Of a DNA stretch of 46,418 nucleotides, positions 31,331 to 39,714 are shown in pieces. The position numbers and the translations under genes are program-made. Source of the stretch: Rhizobiales bacterium CCH10-E5 (GTDB lineage: Bacteria > Pseudomonadota > Alphaproteobacteria > Rhizobiales > Beijerinckiaceae); contig LSIG01000103.1 of the NCBI GenBank assembly GCA_001556125.1, forward strand, positions 1 to 46,418, in the 5' to 3' direction. Position 1 is the first letter of the stretch; every line of letters begins with the position of its first letter. The notes beneath the pieces are model-generated. The model was not told the DNA's origin. It was given only the letters and a program-made list of their open reading frames with translations, and made no database searches.

Positions 31331-32788
31331 TCAGCCCGCCGCCGCCGGAGGCCGGATCACCGCCTGCGGCTCGTCATAGGCCTGGAATTCCGCCCAGAGC
31401 CCTTCGATGTCGGCGCGGAACAGACCCCGGGTCAGCCCGCTCACCAACCGGGGCACGGCCGTCGTCATGGCGTTGATCGAGGAGCCCGAGGCGCCGAAGC
31501 TCATCGTCGAGGCGATGCTGAAGAGATGGATGTCGGCGATCCAGGGCGTCGCGCCGGGCACGCGTTCGGTCAGGGCGTAATCGTCGGCGAGATAGGGAAA
31601 GCGCGCCAGCCGCTCGTCGCGCTCGGCGACGGGCGGGGTGTAGCGATCGCCCCAGGAGGCGATGTTGCCGGCGAAGCGCGCGAGTTCCGGCCGCGCGGCG
31701 AAGTCGATCTCGATGCCGGAGGCACAAATCACGAAATCCACGGTCAGGCCGCCGGACGGCGTCGCCAGTTCGACCCCTCCTAACCCGTCGATGGCGCTCG
31801 CGACAGGCGATCCCAGATGCAGCCGAAAGGCGTCGTGGGTGGCGCAGCGATCATAGGTCGCCTGCGGAAACCCCTCGCGCAGCCCCATGATCGCGCTCAT
31901 GAAACGCCAGCGCCAGGCATCGTCGAGATCGCCGAGATGGCGCAGGAAGCCGCGGAAGGTCAGCCAGCGATAGGGCTGCACCACCTGGATCTCCTGGCGC
32001 CGGCAGAGCAGATGCACCTCGGCGGCCCCGGCCTCCAGCGCGGTCGCGGCATTGTCGAAGGCCGAGGCGCCGGCGCCGATGACGGCGACGCGCTTGCCCG
32101 CCAGCGCCGCGAAGTCGATGGCCTCCGCGCAATGGGCCCGGCGCGTCGGCGGCAGCGCCGCAATCACCCCCGGCAGGCTCCAGTCGCCCATGCTCTCCTG
32201 GCCGGTCGCCAGCACGACCTTGCGCGCATAGAGCCGGCTCTCGACGCCATGGCTGCGGACCGTCAGCGCCAGCAGCCCGTCCGCGGGCGCGATGTCGACG
32301 ACCTCGGCCTCGTTGCGGACGGGCAGGCCGGTGACATGGCGGAACCAATCGAGATAATCGGCCCAGTAGCCCTTCGGGATCAGCGCCAGTTCGTTCCAGC
32401 TGTCGGCGCCGTATTTCGCCTCATGCCAGGACTGGTAGGTCAGGCTCGGCACGTCGAGGTCGGGGCCGGTGAAGTCCTTCGGGCTGCGTAGCGTGTGCAT
32501 CCGCGCATAGCTCCGCCAGGGGCCCTCCTGCCCGGCCGGCGCCCTGTCCAGAACCAGGATGTTGTCGACGCGCGAGCGCAGCAGGCCGAAGGCCGTGGCG
32601 AGGCCGCACTGGCCGCCGCCGACGATGATCACGTCATGGGCCGGCTGGCCGTCCGGCCCCGTCTTCGGCTTCAGCCAGGGCGCACGCGGATGGGCGATGC
32701 GGGCGAGATCGGCCGCGACGCGGCTTTCGAGCAGGGAGAGACCGTCATGTTTCATGGCCGCCCCCGATGCAGCGTTCATGCCGTCCAC
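31331..32788 (-). CDS. FAD/NAD(P)-binding oxidoreductase, flavin monooxygenase-like
   Basis: A 485-residue flavoprotein with two Rossmann motifs: IIVGGGQCGLATAFGLL near residue 54 for FAD and VAVIGAGASAFDNAA in the middle for NAD(P)H. A substrate-side segment (RSYARMHTLRSPKDFTGPDL) follows the first. The arrangement fits class B flavoprotein monooxygenases and related reductases. The GTG at 32788 is chosen because GGAGAGGG lies just upstream; the ATG three codons later is too far from it. It is the last gene of an operon with an SDR (14-base gap) and an epimerase-like enzyme. Substrate unknown. Confidence 0.85.
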   Translation of the reverse strand: MDGMNAASGAAMKHDGLSLLESRVAADLARIAHPRAPWLKPKTGPDGQPAHDVIIVGGGQCGLATAFGLLRSRVDNILVLDRAPAGQEGPWRSYARMHTLRSPKDFTGPDLDVPSLTYQSWHEAKYGADSWNELALIPKGYWADYLDWFRHVTGLPVRNEAEVVDIAPADGLLALTVRSHGVESRLYARKVVLATGQESMGDWSLPGVIAALPPTRRAHCAEAIDFAALAGKRVAVIGAGASAFDNAATALEAGAAEVHLLCRRQEIQVVQPYRWLTFRGFLRHLGDLDDAWRWRFMSAIMGLREGFPQATYDRCATHDAFRLHLGSPVASAIDGLGGVELATPSGGLTVDFVICASGIEIDFAARPELARFAGNIASWGDRYTPPVAERDERLARFPYLADDYALTERVPGATPWIADIHLFSIASTMSFGASGSSINAMTTAVPRLVSGLTRGLFRADIEGLWAEFQAYDEPQAVIRPPAAAG

Positions 32789-32802
32789 GGCGCCCTCTCC
32801 GC

Positions 32803-33564
32803 TCAGGCCGCCAGCCAGCCGCCATCGACCACCATCGTGGTGCCCGTGCTGAAGGATGAGGCATCGCTGGCGAGATAGAGGGCGGCCTGCGCCACCTCTT
32901 CCACCCGGCCGAAACGCTTCATCGCATGGCGGTTGCGCGAGGCCTCCCGCACCGGCTCCGGATCGGCATGGCGGGCGAAGCTGCGCCGCAGCATCGGCGT
33001 GTCGATGGCGCCGGGCGCGATCGCGTTCACGCGGATGCCGTCGGCGGCGTAATCCAGGGCCATCGTCCGCGTCAGCGAAAGGATCGCACCCTTCGCGGCG
33101 ATGTAAGCGCTGTTGCCGCGCCCGCCGGCGAGCGCAAGTTGCGAGGCGAAGGTCACGATCGCGCCGCCGCCGCGGGCCTGCATCCGCGGGATCGCCGCGC
33201 GCGCGAACAGAAAGGTGCCGCCGACATTGGCGCGGAACACGGCGTCCCAGTCCTCCGGCGCCGTCGTCGTCACCGTGCCGCCGCAGGAGAACCCCGCCGC
33301 CGTCACTAGCACGTCAGGGCCGCCGAAACGGGCCTCGCAGGCCGCCACGGCTGCCTCGGCCAATCCAGGGTCACCCACATCGCCGCACTGGACGATGCCC
33401 GCGCCTCCCGACGCGGTGAGCTTCGCCAGCGTCTCCGCGAGGCCGGCCTCGTCGCGGTCGACCAGCGCGAGCTGCGCGCCCTCTGCCGCGAACAGGAGCG
33501 CGATCGCCTGGCCGATGCCAGAGCCCGCGCCCGTCACCAGGGCCGTCTTGCCGGCGAGCTTCAT
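32803..33564 (-). CDS. SDR-family oxidoreductase
   Basis: A 253-residue short-chain dehydrogenase. It has the classical cofactor motif VTGAGSGIGQAIA, an NNAG-like VTAAG, a catalytic Ser in TFASQLAL, the Tyr/Lys pair in SAYIAAKGA, and the C-terminal VVDGGW. The ATG at 33564 has GGAG upstream and overlaps the stop of the epimerase gene by four bases (ATGA), indicating coupled translation. It probably oxidises a hydroxyl of the same substrate handled by the neighbouring epimerase-like enzyme. The reaction is not assignable. Confidence 0.9.
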   Translation of the reverse strand: MKLAGKTALVTGAGSGIGQAIALLFAAEGAQLALVDRDEAGLAETLAKLTASGGAGIVQCGDVGDPGLAEAAVAACEARFGGPDVLVTAAGFSCGGTVTTTAPEDWDAVFRANVGGTFLFARAAIPRMQARGGGAIVTFASQLALAGGRGNSAYIAAKGAILSLTRTMALDYAADGIRVNAIAPGAIDTPMLRRSFARHADPEPVREASRNRHAMKRFGRVEEVAQAALYLASDASSFSTGTTMVVDGGWLAA

Positions 33565-34550
33565 CGTCCCGTCTCCATGCTTCGTCCGTGAGCCTGCCAC
33601 CAGACGGCCAGCCTGTCGGCCGACGCCAGCCCCTCGGTCTGAGCCGACCAGCCGATGTCATGCGCGATCCGGGCCACGGCCATCGGCGCGCGGTCGGACG
33701 GGCCGTGGAAATCGATGGTCGCCGCCTCGCCCGGCTCGGCCAGGCGGCAGACGAAACCCGGGAAGGCCTGCGCCAGCCGCTGCCCCCAGTCGAGCAGCGT
33801 GAAGCGCGTTCCCGTCGAGACATTGTAGAAGCCGTGCCCCAGCTTCTCGGCTGCGGCCACCGCCAGCACGGCGTCCGCCACGTCGGGAGCGTAGATCCAG
33901 TCCCGAAGACCCGGCCGCGGCAGGATCGCGGGCTCGCCCGCCACGGCTGCCGCCAGGATCTGGCAATGCGGGCTCAGCGTGTCGCGCACGCCCGTCGCAT
34001 GCTCCCAGGGGCCGAAAACCCCGCTCAGCCTGAGGCTCACCACATCGAGCCCCCAGAGGTCGCCGAGCCGCGCCCCGACGCGCTCGCTCGCCCATTTGGT
34101 GATGGCATAGAGCCCGACCGGATCGCCCGGCGTCGTCTCGTCGAGTTCGGGCAGGCGCTCGCCGGCGGCGCCATAGGCGGCGGCCGAGCTCAGATTGACC
34201 ACCCGTCGCACGCCGGTCGCCCGCGCCGCCGCCAGGATCGGCACCTGCGCCAGGAGGTTGACCTTCATCGTCGTCGCCGGGTCGCTTGCGTCCCGCTCGC
34301 GCCCGGCCGTGATCGCCGCGCCCATCACGACGAGATCGGTGCCGGGCTCGATCGCCGCCGCCACGGCGGCCTCGTCGGTGACGTCGCCCTGGATGGCGAT
34401 GAAGCCGCCCGGCAGCTTGGCGAAGGCGTGCAGTGCGGCCTCAGGGATCGGCGAGCGGTCGAAAGCCGTCACCGCATGCCCCGCGCGCAGCAGCGCCTCT
34501 GCGATGTTCAGCCCGACGAAGCCGGCCCCGCCGAAGATCAGAGTTCTCAC
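33561..34550 (-). CDS. NAD-dependent epimerase/dehydratase family protein
   Basis: A 329-residue extended SDR. The N-terminal NAD loop reads FGGAGFVGLNIAEALL, the catalytic Tyr/Lys pair is in GLYAITKWASE, and the Ser is in VNLSSAAAYG. The C-terminal half has GLRDWIYAPDVADAV, as in sugar-nucleotide epimerases and uronate or polyol dehydrogenases. GTG at 34550 is preferred (AAAGG about 7 bases upstream); a TTG one codon earlier is possible. It heads an operon with an SDR and a flavoprotein. Whether it acts on a free sugar or a nucleotide sugar cannot be told. Confidence 0.87.
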   Translation of the reverse strand: MRTLIFGGAGFVGLNIAEALLRAGHAVTAFDRSPIPEAALHAFAKLPGGFIAIQGDVTDEAAVAAAIEPGTDLVVMGAAITAGRERDASDPATTMKVNLLAQVPILAAARATGVRRVVNLSSAAAYGAAGERLPELDETTPGDPVGLYAITKWASERVGARLGDLWGLDVVSLRLSGVFGPWEHATGVRDTLSPHCQILAAAVAGEPAILPRPGLRDWIYAPDVADAVLAVAAAEKLGHGFYNVSTGTRFTLLDWGQRLAQAFPGFVCRLAEPGEAATIDFHGPSDRAPMAVARIAHDIGWSAQTEGLASADRLAVWWQAHGRSMETGR

Positions 34551-34855
34551 CAAGGGACCTTTCGTCGGGACAGGCGGCAGGGGGGCGATCTCCGGGAAGG
34601 CAGCGCATTCCCTCGGAGCTTGCGGCCCTCAGCTAAGGATGACGCCGTCGCGGCGGCAAGCCGCATCATGCGCGGAGGCCTGCGCGTTCTCGTCGGGGCG
34701 TGCCGCATTGCAAGGCGCGCCCTCATCGGCTAGGGCTCCGCCATCATCCTCCGGCCCCGTTTCACCGCAGCGGCCCGGCGCTTCGTCGCCGCGCCCCGAG
34801 GCGACCCTATCCCCGCGCGGCGCCGGTCCTGCCCATCGTTGCAGAGGAGCCTGTC
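34551..34855. other. Intergenic region between divergent genes
   Basis: About 305 bases between the epimerase-like gene (leftwards) and a small gene (rightwards). I see no gene. It must hold the promoter of the leftward operon, but no box is convincing. The segment around 34600-34670 (ATTCCCTCGG, then CTAAGGATGACGCC) resembles a fragment of the intergenic repeats but is not complete. Confidence 0.4.
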
Positions 34856-35113
34856 ATGGCCCGCAAGAAATCGAAGCCGCTCGAGGCCGAGTTCGTGATG
34901 TTCGACGTCGTCTATGTCGATGGCTCGCGCCGCTCCAACCGGCGTGTGCCCACCGCCCTGCTCGGCGGGCTCGACGGCGATGAACCGGCGCGCGACGCCA
35001 TCATGGAGCAGGACCGCCTCATCGCCGAGAAGTCCGGCATGCCGCCGCTCGAAATCGCCAGCCTCACCCGCTCGGGCAAGCCGGCCGAGAAGCCGGCCCG
35101 CAAGGCGGGCTGA
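34856..35113 (+). CDS. Small conserved-looking hypothetical protein
   Basis: An 85-residue protein of unknown function with basic ends (MARKKSK at the start, KPARKAG at the end). The centre is FVMFDVVYVDGSRRSNRRVP, followed by an acidic helix (DEPARDAIMEQDRLIAEKSG). It has no membrane segment or signal peptide. The ribosome site AGAGGAG sits at good distance from the ATG at 34856, and codon use matches the neighbours, so it is probably real. I do not recognise the family. Confidence 0.7.
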   Translation: MARKKSKPLEAEFVMFDVVYVDGSRRSNRRVPTALLGGLDGDEPARDAIMEQDRLIAEKSGMPPLEIASLTRSGKPAEKPARKAG

Positions 35114-35192
35114 AACGGCCGACGGCGCGAGACGAGGCGGGTGGTCGACAAGCAACGCGCACAGGGATTTAACCCAAAAGGCGCCCTTGTCC

Positions 35193-35221
35193 TTGACCTG
35201 CCCAAGCTCCTGCATTTTAGT
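35193..35221 (+). promoter_or_regulatory. Candidate sigma-70 promoter for the small lipoprotein gene
   Basis: TTGACC (5 of 6 to the -35 consensus), a 17-base spacer and TTTAGT (4 of 6 to the -10). It lies 39-67 bases upstream of the lipoprotein start. Initiation would place the hairpin at 35226-35244 at the very start of the transcript. Confidence 0.5.
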
Positions 35222-35225
35222 CCAA

Positions 35226-35244
35226 GCAGCCTTTGGGAGGCTGC
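35226..35244 (+). promoter_or_regulatory. Hairpin in the 5' leader of the lipoprotein gene
   Basis: Perfect 7-bp stem GCAGCCT-TTGGG-AGGCTGC followed by AAAAAGGGA, which includes the ribosome site. It is too close to the start to be a terminator for the previous gene without also affecting this one. It may stabilise the leader mRNA or affect initiation. Confidence 0.4.
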
Positions 35245-35259
35245 AAAAAGGGACAAGAA

Positions 35260-35559
35260 ATGCGTACCATTCTGATTGTCGGAGCTCTGGCGACTGTGCT
35301 CGCCGGCTGCCAGACGGCGCAGGAGTCGCTCGCCGATGCTGAGATCACCTGCGAGGCGCAGGGCTTCCGCCCCGGCACGCGCGCCTATCAGCAGTGCCGC
35401 TCCGCCAACTACGTGGAAAACCGTCGCGCCTCGAACGAGGCCGGCAGCGCGGTGGCGGCCGGCGTTGCCGCCGGCGTCGTCGGCGGCGCGATCGCGGCCT
35501 CCGCGAACCGCGGCTATTATCGCCGTGGCTACTATTACGGCCCCGGCTACTGGTGGTGA
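35260..35559 (+). CDS. Small Gly/Tyr-rich lipoprotein
   Basis: A 99-residue envelope lipoprotein with lipobox LAGC (Cys17). Two further cysteines follow in ITCEAQGFRPGTRAYQQC. An Ala/Gly-rich hydrophobic segment follows (about 66-82, glycine-zipper-like), and the C-terminus is aromatic (YYRRGYYYGPGYWW). Small glycine-zipper lipoproteins of this kind are common in Hyphomicrobiales, but their function is unknown. AGGGA precedes the ATG at 35260. It has its own candidate promoter and a strong terminator, so it is probably a well-expressed single-gene unit. Confidence 0.85.
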   Translation: MRTILIVGALATVLAGCQTAQESLADAEITCEAQGFRPGTRAYQQCRSANYVENRRASNEAGSAVAAGVAAGVVGGAIAASANRGYYRRGYYYGPGYWW

Positions 35560-35598
35560 GATCACGGCGTGCCGCTCGCGCGGCGCGCTGACGCAAAG

Positions 35599-35630
35599 AG
35601 CCCTGCCGCAGCGATGCGGCAGGGCTTTTT
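35599..35630 (+). terminator. Rho-independent terminator after the lipoprotein gene
   Basis: Perfect 12-bp stem AGCCCTGCCGCA-GCGA-TGCGGCAGGGCT followed by a run of T. It lies 40 bases after the lipoprotein stop and between convergent genes. The opposite strand has a weaker T-rich tail (TCTTT), so it may work in both directions. Confidence 0.9.
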
Positions 35631-35666
35631 CATTGCGGGTTTGGTGGTTCCGACCGTGCGTCGGGA

Positions 35667-36311
35667 TCAGCGCTTCGTGGAGCGCCGGCGCGGGGCCGGG
35701 TTGTCGCTCGTCGTCGCCGAGGCGATAAGCGAACCGATGACATAGACCGCGATGCCGACGCCGATCATGGCGGCGATCGGCTCGCGCTCGGCCCTGTGGG
35801 CGATCATGCGGCTGCCGTAATCGGCATAGTCGCGCGCCTGGTCCACATAGTCGCGAGCCTGGTTCCGCGCACTGCCGGAATGGCTGCGCAGCCACTTCTC
35901 ACCGCTCTTGAGCAGGCCTTCGCCCGAATCGATAGCCTCGCTGCCATAGCCCTGAAGCATTCGCGTCCAGCGGCCGAAATCGGGTTGGACACGCTCGAAA
36001 CGGGAAGGCGAGGGGCGCATGGCGGCCCAGGCGATCAGGCCAACGCTCAGCGCACCGAGCCCGAAAGCGGCCAGCGGATGCCGCTCCACCGCGTCGCGAA
36101 CCGCCTCGCCGCCCTCGCGCGCCATTTCCATGGGGTCGGTTTCGGTCAGCGCATCCTTGGCGCGCTGATAGCCGTCGCGAACGGTGTCGGTCGCCTTCTC
36201 GGCCAGATTGGAAGCCTTGGCGCGGACGGTACCGGCCAGGTTCTCGGCATCGTCCTGAGCCTCGTCGATGCTCTTGGGCACGTCGGGCGGGAAACTGTTC
36301 ATGGTCGCCAT
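35667..36311 (-). CDS. Membrane-anchored ElaB/YqjD (DUF883)-like protein
   Basis: A 214-residue protein of unknown exact role. A charged helical N-terminus (ENLAGTVRAKASNLAEKATD) is followed by a membrane helix (about 80-98, RHPLAAFGLGALSVGLIAW). A second amphipathic region and a C-terminal helix (about 179-198) come next, then a basic tail. The layout resembles ElaB/YqjD/DUF883 proteins, which anchor to the inner membrane and in enterobacteria associate with ribosomes in stationary phase. GAGGAG precedes the ATG. The similarity is structural rather than a firm family match. Confidence 0.7.
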   Translation of the reverse strand: MATMNSFPPDVPKSIDEAQDDAENLAGTVRAKASNLAEKATDTVRDGYQRAKDALTETDPMEMAREGGEAVRDAVERHPLAAFGLGALSVGLIAWAAMRPSPSRFERVQPDFGRWTRMLQGYGSEAIDSGEGLLKSGEKWLRSHSGSARNQARDYVDQARDYADYGSRMIAHRAEREPIAAMIGVGIAVYVIGSLIASATTSDNPAPRRRSTKR

Positions 36312-36551
36312 CGTCAGATCTCCTCATGCGGGGCGGCGAAAGGGAATGCCCGTGCGGGCGCCGTCGCCGGCGGCTCGGGCCGTTGCGGAGAGAACGACCC
36401 ATGGCCGGGAGTGTTCCCGACGAATCCGCTCGGCTGGCGCATCGAGGCGGACGGAAACAGAGAAGGCGGCATTGCGACGCAGCATCGTCACGAGGAGGCC
36501 GCGATTGGGTGCGATCTCTCGATTCCCATCCTGCAGAGAAAGGAGACGCGA

Positions 36552-36764
36552 ATGGATGTTCAGCACCTCCTCATCCCGCACCCCGGAATCCTCTCGGATC
36601 CGGAATGGATCGCCCTCGAAAGCATCGAAGAGCAGACCTCACGCTTCGTCTTCGACGATTCGATGCTGCATGTGCTGGCGGATCGCGGCCTGGTCGAATC
36701 CGCCGGCGAAAGCTGGCGCATCACCGAGCATGGCCAGCGCCGCCTGAACGAGCGCGACGCCTGA
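36552..36764 (+). CDS. Small hypothetical protein with winged-helix-like pattern
   Basis: A 70-residue cytoplasmic protein starting MDVQHLLIPHPGIL, with a C-terminal half (HVLADRGLVESAGESWRITE, then HGQRRLNE) that reads like the wing region of small winged-helix proteins. It has no obvious DNA-recognition helix of its own. AAAGGAGAC is well placed before the ATG at 36552. A terminator hairpin follows 26 bases after the stop. A much longer frame reading back to 35796 overlaps the DUF883-like gene on the other strand and is not real. Function unknown. Confidence 0.7.
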   Translation: MDVQHLLIPHPGILSDPEWIALESIEEQTSRFVFDDSMLHVLADRGLVESAGESWRITEHGQRRLNERDA

Positions 36765-36789
36765 CCGCTCGGCGCTGAGAGATCGAACC

Positions 36790-36820
36790 ACGGCCGGCCG
36801 CACCGCGCGCCGGCCGTTTT
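36790..36820 (+). terminator. Rho-independent terminator after the small winged-helix-like gene
   Basis: Perfect 9-bp GC-rich stem ACGGCCGGC / GCCGGCCGT with a 10-base loop, followed by TTTTCGTT. It lies between the small gene and the PHA-system gene on the same strand, so these are separate units. Confidence 0.8.
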
Positions 36821-36885
36821 CGTTCTGGAAATCGAGACCACCGCCCCCCATTCTCGGGGCACAGCCCGCCGCAGCAGGATCCGCC

Positions 36886-37206
36886 ATGGCCAAGCCCGTC
36901 AGCATCACCGTCTCCCACGAACTCGGCCGCGAGGGCGCCGTCGCGCGCCTGCGCGACGGGCTCGACCGCATTCGCGACCGGCTGGGCATGGTGAAGATGG
37001 ATCTCGTCGAGGAGCGCTGGGAGGGCGACAGCCTGCATTTCGGCGTGGCCGCTCTGGGTTATACCGTCCGCGGCCGGCTCGATGTCGAGCAGACGCTGGT
37101 CCGGGTCGAGATGATGCTGCCCTGGGTCCTCGCCGTCTTTGCTGAAAAGCTGAAGATCGGCGTCGAGAAGCAGGGACAGATCCTGCTCGAAAAACCGCGA
37201 GCCTGA
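36886..37206 (+). CDS. Polyhydroxyalkanoic acid system family protein (PHA_gran_rgn)
   Basis: A 106-residue protein matching the short PHA_gran_rgn family. It starts SITVSHELGREGAVARLRDG, has a central WEGDSLHFGVAALGYTVRG strand region and ends in LKIGVEKQGQILL. Members are found with polyhydroxyalkanoate genes and were proposed to act on granules, but the fold resembles a START/SRPBCC-like half domain and the function is unproven. AGGA lies 6 bases before the ATG. A PHB-degradation gene (3-hydroxybutyrate dehydrogenase) is only 4 kb away. Confidence 0.82.
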   Translation: MAKPVSITVSHELGREGAVARLRDGLDRIRDRLGMVKMDLVEERWEGDSLHFGVAALGYTVRGRLDVEQTLVRVEMMLPWVLAVFAEKLKIGVEKQGQILLEKPRA

Positions 37207-37359
37207 TCTCTTCGTCGCGAAACCTGCGCGAGACTGACCATCGCAGCCGCGTTTTCGGTCCGACCGCGCGTTTCACTGTTGAAATTGCATAGGGCAGCCG
37301 CCATGGTCGCCGCTCGCACCAGATTTGCCTCCGACGCCTTCTGACCGACCGGGAGACCC

Positions 37360-39120
37360 ATGCATCACGGCCCGCTGATCGCCATTCTCGTCGCGGGCCT
37401 CGGCCTGGCCTTCGTCTTCGGGGCGCTTGCCCAGAAGCTCCGCATCTCCCCCCTGGTGGGCTATCTCGTTGCCGGCGTGGCGGTCGGCCCCTTCACCCCC
37501 GGCTTTGTCGCCGACCAGAACCTCGCCAACGAACTGGCCGAGATCGGCGTCATCCTGCTGATGTTCGGCGTCGGCCTGCATTTCTCGCTGAAGGACCTGC
37601 TGTCCGTGAAGGCGATCGCCGTCCCGGGCGCCATCGTCCAGATCGGCGTCGCGACGCTGCTCGGCATGGGCCTTGGCCTGCTGATGGGCTGGGGCTGGAT
37701 CGCCGGCCTCGTCTTCGGGCTCGCGCTGTCGGTGGCCAGCACGGTGGTGCTGTTGCGGGCACTGCAGGAGCGCCGGCTCGTCCAGAGCGAGAAGGGCAAG
37801 ATCGCCGTCGGGTGGCTGATCGTCGAGGACCTCGCCATGGTGCTGGCGCTGGTGATGATCCCGGCCGTCGCCGACGCGCTGCACGGCGCCCAGCCCGGTA
37901 TCCCCTCGCCGCTCTCGAGCCAGTTCGACCTCGGCCTCTGGGGTGTTCTCGGCTTCACACTGATGAAGGTCGTCGCCTTCATCGCCTTCATGCTCGTCGT
38001 CGGGCGGCGCGTGATTCCCTGGATCCTGCACTGGGTCGCCCATACCGGCTCGCGCGAGCTGTTCCGCCTCGCCGTGCTGGCGGTGGCGCTCGGCGTCGCC
38101 TTCCTCGCGGCCAGCCTGTTCGGCGTCTCCTTCGCGCTCGGCGCCTTCTTCGCCGGAATGATCCTGAGCGAATCTCCGCTGAGCCAGCGCGCGGCGGAGG
38201 AATCCCTGCCGCTGCGCGATGCCTTCGCGGTGCTGTTCTTCGTCTCGGTCGGCATGCTGTTCGACCCCGCGATCCTGCTGCGGGCGCCCGGCCCGCTGCT
38301 GGCGACGCTGGCGATCATCCTGATCGGCAAGTCGCTCGCGGCCTGGCTGATCGTGCGCGCCTTCGGCAAGTCAAACGGGGTGGCGCTGACGATCTCGGCC
38401 TCGCTCGCGCAGATCGGCGAGTTCTCCTTCATCCTCGCCGGGCTCGGCGTCTCGCTCGCGATCCTGCCGCCGCAGGGCCGCGACCTGATCCTGGCCGGCG
38501 CGATCCTCTCGATCCTGCTCAACCCGGTGCTGTTCGCGCTGGTCGACCGCTTCGCCGGCGACGCTGCGCCCAAGCCCAAGCCGACGCCATCCCCCGCCGC
38601 GGGCGTTGGTGACGCCTCCCCACCGGTATCCGCGGCGGAGCCGGCGCCCGATCTCGACATCACTCCGACCACGCTCTCCGACCACATGGTCGTCGTGGGC
38701 TATGGCCGAGTCGGAGCGCTGCTCGGCGCCGGGCTCAAGGCGCGCGGCGAAAAGGTGCTGGTGATCGAGGAACAGGGCGATGCGGTCGCGACGGCGCGGC
38801 GCGACGGCGCGGAGCTGCTGCTCGGCAATGCGGCCGATCCGGCGGTGCTGGCGGCCGCTGGTCTCGACCGGGCGAGGCGGCTCTTCGTCGCCATCCCGCA
38901 GAGCTTCGAGGCGGGTCAGGTCTGCGAACAGGCGCGGCGCGACAACCCGGCCCTGCCGATCGTCGCCCGCGCCCATTCGGACGCCGAGGTGGCGCATCTG
39001 ACCCGCTGCGGCGCCACGCTGACGATCATGGGCGAAGCCGAGATCGCCCGCGCCATGCTGGCGCTCTGCGGGGCGGGAGAGCCGCCGCCGGCGGAAGGAG
39101 AGCCTCAAAAGCCGGACTGA
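37360..39120 (+). CDS. Monovalent cation:proton antiporter-2, Kef/YbaL-type
   Basis: A 586-residue K+ efflux-type transporter. The first ~390 residues hold about 12 membrane helices of the CPA2 exchanger domain (LRISPLVGYLVAGVAVGPFT at the start, SVASTVVLLRAL and FGVSFALGAFFAGMILSESP further on). Residues ~440-560 form an RCK/TrkA-N domain with the nucleotide loop VVVGYGRVGALLGAGL. This matches the YbaL branch. It probably exchanges K+ for H+ under stress. GGGAG precedes the ATG. No KefG-like partner is seen. A kup uptake gene lies 5 kb downstream. Confidence 0.93.
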   Translation: MHHGPLIAILVAGLGLAFVFGALAQKLRISPLVGYLVAGVAVGPFTPGFVADQNLANELAEIGVILLMFGVGLHFSLKDLLSVKAIAVPGAIVQIGVATLLGMGLGLLMGWGWIAGLVFGLALSVASTVVLLRALQERRLVQSEKGKIAVGWLIVEDLAMVLALVMIPAVADALHGAQPGIPSPLSSQFDLGLWGVLGFTLMKVVAFIAFMLVVGRRVIPWILHWVAHTGSRELFRLAVLAVALGVAFLAASLFGVSFALGAFFAGMILSESPLSQRAAEESLPLRDAFAVLFFVSVGMLFDPAILLRAPGPLLATLAIILIGKSLAAWLIVRAFGKSNGVALTISASLAQIGEFSFILAGLGVSLAILPPQGRDLILAGAILSILLNPVLFALVDRFAGDAAPKPKPTPSPAAGVGDASPPVSAAEPAPDLDITPTTLSDHMVVVGYGRVGALLGAGLKARGEKVLVIEEQGDAVATARRDGAELLLGNAADPAVLAAAGLDRARRLFVAIPQSFEAGQVCEQARRDNPALPIVARAHSDAEVAHLTRCGATLTIMGEAEIARAMLALCGAGEPPPAEGEPQKPD

Positions 39121-39127
39121 GGACGCG

Positions 39128-39205
39128 CGTCATTCTCGGGCGGAGCGAAGCGGAGACCAGAGACACTCTTGCAGGAGATGCTCGGGTCAAGGCCCGGGCA
39201 TGACG
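39128..39205. repeat. Palindromic repeat, family B (diverged copy)
   Basis: A 78-bp copy with CGTCATTCTCGGGCGGAGCG at one end and CCCGGGCATGACG at the other. The inner GACCCGAGAAT of other copies reads GACCAGAGACA here, so the first hairpin is weakened. It lies between the convergent antiporter and DUF3830 genes. Confidence 0.85.
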
Positions 39206-39228
39206 TCGCGCACGCCGAATGGCCCGAC

Positions 39229-39642
39229 TCAGACCATCTCGAACCGGATGTCCTGCGCGCCTTCCCAGAGCGTCTTGCGGCCGAGCGTGTAGAGGTTCTC
39301 CAGCCCCGAGGTCAGGGTGATGAAGTGGTTGCCGGCGAGCTGACCCATCTTGCTGGCGAAGTGCACGCCGCCATAGGCGAGGAGGATCTCGGTCTCGCTG
39401 ATGCCGCCCGGGTAGAGGATGATCTGCCCCGGCGCCGGATAGCTGGTGTGGTTCTCGTAGCCGACGCCGAAATCGAGATCGCCGAGCGGCATCCAGACGC
39501 CCTCACCGCTCCAGCGCACATGCACGATCTTGCTGGTGAACGGCATGTGCCGGAGGAAGGCGGCGCAGGTCTTGGGCGCGTTTTCGAGCTCGAGCTTGGC
39601 TTCGAAGGTGAAGGGGCCGGCGGTAACGATGAGCTGGGACAT
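39229..39642 (-). CDS. DUF3830 family protein (cyclophilin-like fold)
   Basis: A 137-residue protein with the DUF3830 pattern: FTFEAKLELENAPKTCAAFL at the start, HVRWSGEGVWMPLGD in the middle, then ENHTSYPAPGQIILYPGGIS. The ending AYGGVHFASKMGQLAGNHF is also conserved. The fold is cyclophilin-like, but the prolyl-isomerase residues are not evident and no activity is known. Members often lie near amidohydrolase or ABC catabolic genes; here it stands alone. GAGG lies 9 bases before the ATG. Confidence 0.8.
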   Translation of the reverse strand: MSQLIVTAGPFTFEAKLELENAPKTCAAFLRHMPFTSKIVHVRWSGEGVWMPLGDLDFGVGYENHTSYPAPGQIILYPGGISETEILLAYGGVHFASKMGQLAGNHFITLTSGLENLYTLGRKTLWEGAQDIRFEMV

Positions 39643-39714
39643 GCGAGTGCGCCTCTGAGATGGATGCCGTTACCGCCGGGAACGCCCTCGGGGGCCGCGC
39701 CGCGAGACGGTAGA

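Noticed and set aside
35226..35244. Terminator for the small gene ending at 35113
   Set aside because: The hairpin is followed by A rather than T on the plus strand and sits in the leader of the next gene, so a leader structure is more likely.
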